This document shows positions 34,202-40,929 of a DNA stretch of 50,497 bases, piece after piece. Position numbers and translations under genes: made by a program. Origin of the DNA: a virus; the IMG/VR virus record IMGVR_UViG_3300017963_000344, positions 1 to 50,497 of that record; one strand, given 5' to 3'. The notes under the pieces were generated by a model, which was not told where the DNA came from, did not search any database, and worked only from the letters and a program-made list of their open reading frames with translations. How positions within the stretch are numbered: position 1 is the stretch's first letter; each line of letters opens with the position of its first letter.

Positions 34202-36433
34202 ATGGCAACTTTAAATAGTGGACAAGTTATTGGTGCAGACGGACAGTTTATATCTCTTGAAAGTGTAGAGAGGTATCTTGGTGTTCCTGATGAGAATGGA
34301 AAGGTACTTGCATCTAATACTGATGGAACACGATATTGGGTCCCAGTAGGTGCTCAAGGTGCTCAAGGATTTCAGGGTGCCCAAGGATTTCAGGGAGTAC
34401 AAGGTGCTCAAGGTGCTCAAGGAGTTCAAGGTAGTGCAGGGACATCAGTTACTATTGTTGGTTCAGTTCCAAATGTAGGGGCCAATCCACAAACAGTATT
34501 AAATGCAGCATTTCCTACAGCAGTAGCAGGTAATGGTGTTATTGATATTGCAACTGGAAATCTATGGGTTTATGATGGTGCCCTTTGGAGTAATGTAGGA
34601 AAAATCGTAGGGCCTCAAGGACCTCAAGGACCTCAAGGAGTCCAGGGTGCTCAAGGAGTCCAGGGTGCTCAAGGTGCCCAAGGAGTTCAAGGTGGTTCTG
34701 GTTCTCAAGGTATTGTTGGATCTCAAGGTGCCCAAGGAGTCCAGGGTTCAGTAGGAGTCCAAGGAGTTCAAGGTGCTCAAGGAGTACAAGGTGCCCAAGG
34801 AGTTCAGGGTGCCCAAGGTGGTTCTGGTTCTCAAGGTATTGTTGGATCTCAAGGTGCCCAAGGAGTCCAGGGTTCAGTAGGAGTCCAAGGAGTTCAGGGT
34901 GCCCAAGGAGTTCAGGGTGCCCAAGGAGTTCAGGGTGCCCAAGGAGTTCAGGGTGCTGCCAGTACCGTTCCAGGACCTCAAGGTGCCCAAGGAGTTCAAG
35001 GTAGTGCAGGAACATCAGTTACCATTGTTGGTTCAGTTCCAAATGTAGGGGCCAATCCACAAACAGTATTAAATGCGGCATTTCCTACAGCTTCAACAGG
35101 TAATGGTGTTATTGATATTGCAACTGGAAATCTATGGGTTTATGATGGTGCCCTTTGGAGTAATGTAGGAAAAATCGTAGGGCCTCAAGGACCTCAAGGA
35201 GTTCAGGGTGCTCAAGGAGTCCAGGGTGCTCAAGGAGTTCAGGGTGCTCAAGGAGTCCAGGGAGCAACAGGTACTCAAGGCATCTTAGGCGCTCAAGGTT
35301 CCATTGGTTCTCAAGGTGCTCAAGGTGCTCAAGGAGTCCAGGGTGCTCAAGGAGTACAAGGTGCTGAAGGTGCTCAAGGAGTTCAAGGTGGTTCTGGTTC
35401 TCAAGGTATTGTTGGATCTCAAGGTGCCCAAGGAGTCCAAGGTTCTCAAGGAGTTCAGGGTGCCCAAGGAGTTCAGGGTGCCCAAGGAGTACAAGGTGCT
35501 CAAGGAGTTCAGGGTGCTCAAGGAGTTCAGGGTGCTCAAGGTTTTCAAGGTAGTACAGGAACATCAGTTACTATTATTGGTTCAGTTCCGAATGTAGGCG
35601 CCAATCCACAAACAACATTAAATGCTGCATTTCCTACAGCAGCAGCAGGTAATGGTGTTATTGATACTGAAACTGGAAATCTATGGGTTTATGATGGATC
35701 TTTTTGGGGCAATGTAGGGAAAATCGTAGGGCCTCAAGGACCTCAAGGACCTCAAGGAGTTCAAGGAGCTCAAGGAGCACAGGGAGTTCAGGGCGATCAA
35801 GGGGCTTCCAGCACCGTTCCAGGACCTCAAGGCGCTCAAGGTGTCCAAGGTGCTCAAGGTGTTCAAGGTTCTGTTGGTCTCAATGGTGGTACAGGACCAT
35901 CAGGAGCCCAGGGTGCTCCAGGACCTCAAGGTGCTCAAGGTGTTCAAGGTTCTAATGGTTCTCAAGGTGTACAAGGTGCCGTAGGTGCTGGTGGACCTGC
36001 AACAGTTATAAATGCAGCATCAATCACTACAGACGCAACATACTATCCAGTATTTGTTGCAGGAACCGGTGATCGAACACCAAGCATAAGAGATACAGCA
36101 ACTGCATTTAGTTTTAATCCTTCTACAGGAACTCTTACTGTTGGTGGTGATTTAAACTCTGGATCCGATAAGAGACTAAAAGAAAATATTGAAACTATTG
36201 AAAATGCTCTTGAGACTATTGAAAATCTTCGTGGTGTAAGATTTAACTGGAAGGAAAGTGGAAGACCATCTCTGGGTGTGATTGCACAAGAACTAGAAGA
36301 AGTAATTCCAGAACTTGTAAGTGGTGATGAGAATAAAACTGTAACTTATAATGGTTTGATTGCTGTTGTGATTGAAGCACTTAAAGAACTCAAAGAAAGA
36401 GTTGAAGTATTAGAACAAAATTCTAAATACTAA
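34202..36433 (+). CDS. Collagen-like tail fibre with S74 chaperone (743 aa)
   Basis: A short N-terminal attachment segment (about 1-50) is followed by Gly-x-Gln/Val collagen-type triplets, mostly GAQ and GVQ, in several blocks to about residue 600. Three near-identical globular modules of about 60 residues interrupt them (TSVTIVGSVPNVGANPQT, then GNGVIDIATGNLWVYDG). The C-terminal 90 residues are an S74 domain: SDKRLKENIETIEN, GVIAQELEEVIPEL, TYNGLIAVVIEAL and a coiled coil. Such triplets form triple helices without hydroxyproline in phage fibres. The DNA repeats are long and similar, so copy number may vary between strains. Confidence 0.9.
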   Translation: MATLNSGQVIGADGQFISLESVERYLGVPDENGKVLASNTDGTRYWVPVGAQGAQGFQGAQGFQGVQGAQGAQGVQGSAGTSVTIVGSVPNVGANPQTVLNAAFPTAVAGNGVIDIATGNLWVYDGALWSNVGKIVGPQGPQGPQGVQGAQGVQGAQGAQGVQGGSGSQGIVGSQGAQGVQGSVGVQGVQGAQGVQGAQGVQGAQGGSGSQGIVGSQGAQGVQGSVGVQGVQGAQGVQGAQGVQGAQGVQGAASTVPGPQGAQGVQGSAGTSVTIVGSVPNVGANPQTVLNAAFPTASTGNGVIDIATGNLWVYDGALWSNVGKIVGPQGPQGVQGAQGVQGAQGVQGAQGVQGATGTQGILGAQGSIGSQGAQGAQGVQGAQGVQGAEGAQGVQGGSGSQGIVGSQGAQGVQGSQGVQGAQGVQGAQGVQGAQGVQGAQGVQGAQGFQGSTGTSVTIIGSVPNVGANPQTTLNAAFPTAAAGNGVIDTETGNLWVYDGSFWGNVGKIVGPQGPQGPQGVQGAQGAQGVQGDQGASSTVPGPQGAQGVQGAQGVQGSVGLNGGTGPSGAQGAPGPQGAQGVQGSNGSQGVQGAVGAGGPATVINAASITTDATYYPVFVAGTGDRTPSIRDTATAFSFNPSTGTLTVGGDLNSGSDKRLKENIETIENALETIENLRGVRFNWKESGRPSLGVIAQELEEVIPELVSGDENKTVTYNGLIAVVIEALKELKERVEVLEQNSKY
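34340..35990 (+). repeat. Collagen-like triplet repeats and three ~190-base module repeats
   Basis: Units close to GGTGCCCAAGGAGTTCAG are repeated dozens of times. Embedded are three modules starting near 34431, 35001 and 35550, spaced 570 and about 550 bases, that are nearly identical in DNA. A larger segment with GGTTCTGGTTCTCAAGG is present near 34690, 34815 and 35387. The high DNA identity points to recent duplication or recombination. Confidence 0.88.
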
Positions 36434-36448
36434 TATAAGGAGAAATCA

Positions 36449-37741
36449 ATGTCTATAACAAGAAACCGAGAACTATCACAATTTGGGTCTTTCATTTACA
36501 TTGATAATACGACAGAAAGTATTGGTATTACATCTGGTACAATTCCTTTTGTTGGTATTGGAACTACAAATCCAACAGTAAAATTCCATGTTGTTGGCGA
36601 TACAAATCTTGAAGGTAATGTAAATATTACAAATGGAACTCTTGACGCATCTTCTTATAGTTTAAATGGAAATCCTTTAGTTGATGTAACAGTTCTTCAA
36701 TGGAACTATGCGTCTAATGGTACTGACATGTACTATTTACCAGGAAATGTAGCAATTGGAACATCAGTTATTTCGCAAAGACTGACTGTATTGGGTAATG
36801 TTTCTGCAGGTCAGTTTATCTCTACAGTTACCTCAGGAACTGCACCATTCGTTGTTCTATCGGACACACAAGTTACAAATCTCAATGCATCATTCTTAAG
36901 AGGTAAACTACCTCCTACTGGTGATATTATAGGAACCACAGATACTCAAACTCTTACCAATAAGACACTAACTTCTCCTACTATTAATGGAGGAAGTTTT
37001 AGTTCTTCAGGTATTACTCTTAACGGTTCAACATCAGGATCAACAGTACTTCAGGCATCTGCAGTTGCCTCCGGATCATTAATACTTCCCGCAACAACTG
37101 ATACAATAGTAGCAAGAAATACAACAGATACGCTTACTAATAAAACAATTTCTACAGGTTCTAATACTATTACAGGACTGACGAATACCAACCTATCGGG
37201 TACTGCTGGTATTACAAATGCAAATCTTGCAAACTCTACGATTTCTGGAGTTTCACTTGGTGGAAGTTTAAATGCACTCTCTTTCGGTTCTTATTTAACT
37301 TCTGCTGGTTCTTATAATGGTTCTACTGCAAGAACTGTTTCTGTTGCAGGAACAACAATCAATACTGGAAATACATTAGTTGCAAGAGATATTAGTGGAG
37401 ACTTCACTGCTGGTACGATTACTGTAACAAATCTTACCGCATCCCAAACAATTCAAGCACAAGATTTTAATTCTATCAGTGATATAAATCTTAAAGAAAA
37501 CATTCATACTATAGAAAACTCATTAGAAATTGTAAAAAATTTAAGAGGAGTTTCATTTGACTGGAAAGAAAACGGTAAAAGTTCTTATGGTGTGATTGCT
37601 CAAGAACTTGAAGAAATCCTACCAGACCTTGTGACAAATGGTGAAGTTAAATCAGTGAATTATAATGGTTTGATTGGAGTTCTTATAGAAGCAGTGAAAG
37701 AGTTGAGTGAAGAAGTTAAAGAACTTAAAAGATATAAATAA
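36449..37741 (+). CDS. Tail fibre protein with S74 chaperone (430 aa)
   Basis: A clear AAGGAG site precedes the ATG. The N-terminal part (RNRELSQFGSFIYIDNTTES, then VGIGTTNPTVKFHVVGD) is a fibre opening; the middle has T-L-T-N-K-T-L-T-S-P-T repeats, which are widespread in phage fibres, and a SLGGSLNALSFGSYLTSAGS beta-region. The C-terminal 90 residues are an S74 domain with SDINLKENIHTIEN, GVIAQELEEILPDL and NYNGLIGVLIEAV. The last codons overlap a TATAAATA late promoter for the next operon. It lies just before the DGR and may build the fibre that carries the diversified tip. Confidence 0.85.
   Translation: MSITRNRELSQFGSFIYIDNTTESIGITSGTIPFVGIGTTNPTVKFHVVGDTNLEGNVNITNGTLDASSYSLNGNPLVDVTVLQWNYASNGTDMYYLPGNVAIGTSVISQRLTVLGNVSAGQFISTVTSGTAPFVVLSDTQVTNLNASFLRGKLPPTGDIIGTTDTQTLTNKTLTSPTINGGSFSSSGITLNGSTSGSTVLQASAVASGSLILPATTDTIVARNTTDTLTNKTISTGSNTITGLTNTNLSGTAGITNANLANSTISGVSLGGSLNALSFGSYLTSAGSYNGSTARTVSVAGTTINTGNTLVARDISGDFTAGTITVTNLTASQTIQAQDFNSISDINLKENIHTIENSLEIVKNLRGVSFDWKENGKSSYGVIAQELEEILPDLVTNGEVKSVNYNGLIGVLIEAVKELSEEVKELKRYK
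37733..37740 (+). promoter_or_regulatory. Exact T4 late promoter in front of the DGR operon
   Basis: TATAAATA, an exact late-promoter core, overlaps the end and stop of the preceding fibre gene and lies about 73 bases upstream of the first gene of the DGR operon. It suggests that target, avd and perhaps TR and RT are made late, with tail proteins. Confidence 0.6.
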
Positions 37742-37813
37742 CTTATAGTTATACCGAGTGGAGACACGAAGATGGTAAAGGAGAAAGTCTTTTACATTAT
37801 GAGGGAGTGGTAA

Positions 37814-38167
37814 ATGGCCATTCAAATTTCAGGAACTACTGTTATTGATAATGATAGAAATTTAGTGAATGCCGGTAGGATTTATACGACTGTTACTAAT
37901 AATCAAACCACAAGTAGGACATCACTTAATCCATTAACTAATCGTGAGTTTGTGAGTGTGACCACTGCAGGTCTTACAATGACTCTTCCTGCATCACCAG
38001 CAGCAGGATGGGAAGTTGCAATACAAGTTGGAAACTTTACGAATACCGTGATTGGAAGAAATGGACAGAATATTATGTCTGATCCAACAGATATGACGAT
38101 TGATGTTGCGAACAGAACAGTAAATTTAGTTTTCACAGACGCCACTAGAGGCTGGAGAGTAGTATGA
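37814..38167 (+). CDS. Small fibre-like protein coupled to the DGR target (117 aa)
   Basis: A 117-residue protein starting MAIQISGTTVIDNDRNLVNA, an opening found in many cyanophage fibre proteins. The rest is beta-rich (TTAGLTMTLPASPAAGWEVA, then NRTVNLVFTDATRGWRVV) and resembles a phage fibre-tip or neck domain. The stop overlaps the ATG of the diversified target gene (ATGA), so the two proteins are translated together, likely in equal amounts. It may be the scaffold that anchors the variable lectin-type protein to the tail. This is an inference from the overlap. Confidence 0.75.
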   Translation: MAIQISGTTVIDNDRNLVNAGRIYTTVTNNQTTSRTSLNPLTNREFVSVTTAGLTMTLPASPAAGWEVAIQVGNFTNTVIGRNGQNIMSDPTDMTIDVANRTVNLVFTDATRGWRVV

Positions 38168-38583
38168 GTACCTTAAGTCAGTTTTTTCTTTCAAGACCAA
38201 CAGTAGCAGATAATACGCCAGATGGTAGAATTAGTATTGAAGGTGGGTGGTATATTTGTAGAGGTCCTGTAGGAACTGCATGGATTGTTGCGTCCTTAAA
38301 CACAGAGGTCTCAAGAACCTGGTACTGTAGAAACGATGCAACCACAACAGCAAATGCATGTACAGGATGTACCGGATGGTTTGTACCTACAAGAGTACAA
38401 CTCCAGAATCCAGGATACACTTGTAGGCAATATTGGGACTCATTCTCCCCCCCTTACTACTGGAGTAGTACAGAGGCCAATGCTTTTCTCGCTTGCTTCG
38501 TGTACTTTACTTCTGGTAGCGCGAACAACGCCGCCAAGAATGGCACGTACTGTGTTCGTGCCTTCAGGTGTGTGACTTATTGA
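38164..38583 (+). CDS. DGR target: variable C-type-lectin/DUF1566-like protein (139 aa)
   Basis: A 139-residue protein whose C-terminal third is the variable repeat. The order GGWYICRGPVGTAWIVA, GWFVPTRVQLQNPG, YYWSSTE, then CVRAFRCV is that of the DUF1566/formylglycine-enzyme-like CLec fold, a common target fold of diversity-generating retroelements. Variable residues lie between YWSSTE (about residue 99-104) and VRAFR (about 131-135), where the ligand-binding loops of this fold are. Several Cys residues may form disulfides. The VR ends nine bases before the stop codon. As a tail protein, it most likely binds a host surface receptor. Confidence 0.9.
   Translation: MSTLSQFFLSRPTVADNTPDGRISIEGGWYICRGPVGTAWIVASLNTEVSRTWYCRNDATTTANACTGCTGWFVPTRVQLQNPGYTCRQYWDSFSPPYYWSSTEANAFLACFVYFTSGSANNAAKNGTYCVRAFRCVTY
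38439..38572 (+). repeat. DGR variable repeat (VR)
   Basis: This 134-base segment aligns without gaps to 39123-39256 at an offset of exactly 684 bases (divisible by three, so reading frames agree). By hand I count 24 differences: 22 lie at template adenines and two do not (VR 38449 C for template T; VR 38486 T for template C). All four bases are found at changed positions. The last 18 bases before the variable end (38551-38568) are identical and match the expected initiation site for retrohoming. Confidence 0.95.
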
Positions 38584-38586
38584 ATT

Positions 38587-38612
38587 TTGTACTTTGTAAC
38601 TTGTACTTTGTA
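38587..38612 (+). repeat. 12-base direct repeat just downstream of the DGR target
   Basis: TTGTACTTTGTA occurs at 38587-38598 and again at 38601-38612, two bases apart. In the Bordetella DGR a structured element just behind the VR improves retrohoming; here a direct repeat rather than a clear inverted repeat is seen, so any such role is a guess. Confidence 0.6.
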
Positions 38613-38633
38613 CCCGATTTTTTTTAAAGTATT

Positions 38634-38966
38634 ATGGTAGAAGAACTTCAAATATACCGAGATGCAAGTGAACTTATCAAACGAGTATTCATCATCGTCA
38701 AACAATTCCCTAGAGATTATAAGTTTACTATAGGAACAAGAATACAAAACACTGCTCTTGATTGCATAGACCTGATATATAAAGCATCAAGACACAAAAA
38801 CAAAAGAGAAGACTTGGATAATCTTGTTGCATCTCTAGATTTTCTTTCGTATCTCATTCGTATTTCTAAAGATATGAATATAGTAACAGAAAAACAATAT
38901 GGTCTTTTTATTGAGAAAAGTGTTCCTTGCGTCAAACAAGCATCAGGATGGTTAAAAGCAGCATAA
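38634..38966 (+). CDS. avd: Avd, DGR accessory protein (110 aa)
   Basis: A 110-residue basic all-helical protein of the size and pattern of Avd: YRDASELIKRVFIIVKQFPR, YKFTIGTRIQNTALDCIDLI, then SLDFLSYLIRISKDMNIV and a final SVPCVKQASGWLKA. The sequence follows the four-helix-bundle (S23/Avd) pattern of F/P-x-x-x-K/R-x-T-x-G-x-R-x-x-x. Avd forms a barrel-like pentamer that binds the reverse transcriptase and TR RNA and is needed for mutagenic retrohoming. Its place between target and TR is the classical order. The ribosome site is weak (AAAG). Confidence 0.88.
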   Translation: MVEELQIYRDASELIKRVFIIVKQFPRDYKFTIGTRIQNTALDCIDLIYKASRHKNKREDLDNLVASLDFLSYLIRISKDMNIVTEKQYGLFIEKSVPCVKQASGWLKAA

Positions 38967-38969
38967 ATA
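38962..38969 (+). promoter_or_regulatory. Possible late promoter for the template RNA (CATAAATA)
   Basis: CATAAATA overlaps the avd stop and lies about 154 bases upstream of the TR. It matches NATAAATA and could give the template RNA and RT their own late transcript. One octamer is weak evidence. Confidence 0.4.
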
Positions 38970-38972
38970 ATA

Positions 38973-39113
38973 ATGTCGTTCATAATGAGCAGAATATTGT
39001 TTCTTTACGAGACAGTAGCGAACTCAATCCACGCGATTTCTATGCCTTATAAAGGTAGAAGTTCTAGATTTACTCCAGAACACTCTTTCCCTAAAAGAAA
39101 GACTTGTGATTAG
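38973..39113 (+). CDS. Possible small frame in the TR leader (46 aa)
   Basis: An ATG-started frame of 46 residues (MSFIMSRILFLYETVANSIH, then basic, ending KRKTCD) lies between avd and TR and stops ten bases before it. It has no recognisable family and no good ribosome site. The stretch may simply be the non-coding leader of the TR RNA. I list it with low confidence so that the 297-base gap is described. Confidence 0.22.
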   Translation: MSFIMSRILFLYETVANSIHAISMPYKGRSSRFTPEHSFPKRKTCD

Positions 39114-39122
39114 AAATCAGTC

Positions 39123-39256
39123 CTCATTCTCCTCCACTAACTACTGGAGTAGTACAGAGACCAATGCTACTAACGCTTACAACGTGAACTTTAATAATGG
39201 TAACGCGAACAACAACAACAAGAATAACACGAACTGTGTTCGTGCCTTCAGGAGTG
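39123..39256 (+). repeat. DGR template repeat (TR)
   Basis: A non-coding copy of the VR with 46 adenines by my count in 134 bases. Read in the target frame it has 15 Asn codons (AAC/AAT), the codon that gives the most amino-acid choices when adenines are changed; 11 of these 15 codons differ in the VR. It is placed 156 bases after avd and just before the RT, the usual order. The TR would be transcribed, copied with random changes at A, and used to overwrite the VR. Confidence 0.95.
39250..39254 (+). promoter_or_regulatory. Ribosome-binding site of the RT, located inside the TR end
   Basis: AGGAG at 39250-39254 lies nine bases upstream of the GTG start of the RT and inside the 3' end of the TR. 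The matching VR site reads AGGTG because one adenine was changed. Confidence 0.6.
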
Positions 39257-39263
39257 GAAAGTT

Positions 39264-40295
39264 GTGAACGACATCACATTTGAGGAAGTCATAATTGCTT
39301 ATTATGACTGCAGAAGAAATAAAAGAAATACAAGTCAGCAATTAAAATTTGAGTTTCATTTAGAGAATAATCTCTGGAACTTATATGAAGAACTTAAGAA
39401 CGAAACATTTACTCCAAGTTCTCATTTATTTTTTATTATTACCAAACCAAAACCGAGAGAAGTCTGGGCAGCAGAGTTTAGGGACAGAATAGTTCGCCAT
39501 TTGATTTACAACAGAACTTATTATATTGAAAAAGATTATATCTCAACAACTTATGCCTGCTTAAGAAATCGTGGAACTCTTCAGTGTGCAAGAGACGTAC
39601 AAAAGTCCTTAAGAAACTTATGGAAATATAAGGATGATTATCGTATTCTTCACGTAGATATAGCAAACTTCTTTGTTTCTATTGATAAGAACCAGATTAA
39701 AAAAGATTTATATCCAAAGATTAACAATGAAACTACTATTAAACTTTTAGAACTCTTCATCAATCAAAATCCAACAGAGAAATATTACTATAAAGGAAGA
39801 CCAAAATTAAGAAAACTCATACCAGATAGAAAGTCTTTGTTTGATAAACCATCAGGATTACCCATTGGAAATCTTACATCTCAAATCTTCGCAAATCATT
39901 ACCTCAACAACTTTGATTGGTACTGCAAGAATGAGATTACTGAACACTATTTTAGATATATGGATGATATGTTGTTTCTGGTTCATAAAGACCAGAAGAT
40001 TTCTCAAGTAATACAGAAGGTAAATGATTATCTGGAAACTCTAAATATGAAACTCAACCCTTGCAAAACAACTCACAACAAGTTAGGATATGGTAGGAAC
40101 TTCTGTGGTTATATCATTAAACCATTCTCAATATACATAAGAAACTCAACTAAACAAAGAGCAAAGTTTGCAACAGAACCACAATCCATCAACTCTTATT
40201 ATGGAATGATGAGACATATCAACTGCTACAACTTAAGAAAATCTATTGCTTTGAGAAATGATCTAAATATGGTAAAATATGAGAAACTTGCTTGA
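39264..40295 (+). CDS. DGR reverse transcriptase (343 aa)
   Basis: A 343-residue RT, a usual length for DGR enzymes. Motif A is VDIANFFVSID (catalytic Asp near residue 132), motif B GLPIGNLTSQIFANHYLNNFD (about 198-218) with the IGxxxSQ form that marks DGR RTs, unlike QGxxxSP of retroviral enzymes, and motif C RYMDDML with the catalytic YMDD at 232-235. A C-terminal thumb part follows (NPCKTTHNKLGYGRNFCGYI). The start is GTG, overlapping as GTGA the stop of the TR reading frame. It copies TR RNA with errors at adenine. Group II intron and retron features are not seen. Confidence 0.96.
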   Translation: MNDITFEEVIIAYYDCRRNKRNTSQQLKFEFHLENNLWNLYEELKNETFTPSSHLFFIITKPKPREVWAAEFRDRIVRHLIYNRTYYIEKDYISTTYACLRNRGTLQCARDVQKSLRNLWKYKDDYRILHVDIANFFVSIDKNQIKKDLYPKINNETTIKLLELFINQNPTEKYYYKGRPKLRKLIPDRKSLFDKPSGLPIGNLTSQIFANHYLNNFDWYCKNEITEHYFRYMDDMLFLVHKDQKISQVIQKVNDYLETLNMKLNPCKTTHNKLGYGRNFCGYIIKPFSIYIRNSTKQRAKFATEPQSINSYYGMMRHINCYNLRKSIALRNDLNMVKYEKLA

Positions 40296-40302
40296 ATAAA
40301 CT

Positions 40303-40926
40303 ATGAACTTAATGCCGATCTATTCAGTTCCTCTCTGGCAGAGTGAATATCCAGAGTTTGATGAACACAAAGAAATCTTCCTGAATGCGATAAGAACTTA
40401 TAAGGACCAAAATCCTTCTATTCAAAAATCAAATATTGCTGGTTATCATTCTCCAGAAACACTTCAAGGAGTAGAAGAACTACGACCACTCTTTGAATAC
40501 ATATGCCAGCTTGGATTTAAGGTAGTTGCAGACCTTGATTTTATTGATTGTGATATTGCTCTTACATCGGCATGGATGAATATCAATGATACTCGTCAGT
40601 GTATGAATAGTGAACATGTACACAAAGATATATTCTCTGGGGTTTTCTATCTTCAGGCACAAGAAGGAAGTGGAAAGTTAGTACTCCAAAATCCAGCAAT
40701 CAATCGTATGTGGAATGGTTGTGCCCTGACTTCACAAAAGAACCAGTTTACAGGAGAAAGTATTCGTATTGAACCGGTAGAAGGAAACATCATTCTCTTT
40801 CCTTCATATCTTCCTCATTCAGTAGAAACCAATAATCATGATGAAGAACGCATCTCAATCTCATTTAATTTGATTGCACTTCCTAAAGGTTCTATTCCTT
40901 ATCCAACACAGACTGAAGAAACCTGA
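40303..40926 (+). CDS. 2OG-Fe(II) oxygenase-like protein (207 aa)
   Basis: A 207-residue protein with the double-stranded beta-helix iron-site pattern: HKD (the H-x-D) in EHVHKDIFSGVFYLQAQ near residues 105-110, the distal His in PSYLPHSVETNN near 170, and the cosubstrate Arg in ERISISFNLIAL. The opening MPIYSVPLWQSEYPEFDEHK is typical of the family TIGR02466/2OG-FeII_Oxy_5, common in T4-like cyanophages. Targets are unknown; protein or glycan hydroxylation is likely. It starts seven bases after the RT stop, as the first gene of the modification island. Confidence 0.8.
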   Translation: MNLMPIYSVPLWQSEYPEFDEHKEIFLNAIRTYKDQNPSIQKSNIAGYHSPETLQGVEELRPLFEYICQLGFKVVADLDFIDCDIALTSAWMNINDTRQCMNSEHVHKDIFSGVFYLQAQEGSGKLVLQNPAINRMWNGCALTSQKNQFTGESIRIEPVEGNIILFPSYLPHSVETNNHDEERISISFNLIALPKGSIPYPTQTEET

Positions 40927-40929
40927 AAT

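Noticed and set aside
34211-35866. Long Leu-rich open frames on the minus strand and in other frames
   Set aside because: They are mirror images of the collagen-like repeats (complement of GGTGCTCAAGGA codes for Leu and Ser runs) and have no ribosome sites.
34340-35990. Possible CRISPR-like or satellite repeat array
   Set aside because: The repeats are in frame, encode Gly-x-Gln triplets and lie within one long fibre gene; there are no unique spacers of even size.
25088-37741. Possible missed psbA, psbD or other photosynthesis gene in the structural part
   Set aside because: All frames there are filled by fibre-type proteins; no thylakoid-type membrane protein was found in this window.
37814-38583. 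Programmed frameshift joining the small fibre protein and the DGR target
   Set aside because: The ATGA overlap explains both reading frames, and no slippery heptamer is visible at the junction.
39160-39234. AAC-rich stretch as a simple microsatellite
   Set aside because: It aligns base for base with the end of the target gene and is explained by the TR function.
39264-40295. Retron or group II intron reverse transcriptase
   Set aside because: No intron ends, maturase or endonuclease domain, or msr/msd-type inverted repeats are seen, while IGxxxSQ, avd and an adenine-biased TR/VR pair point to a DGR.
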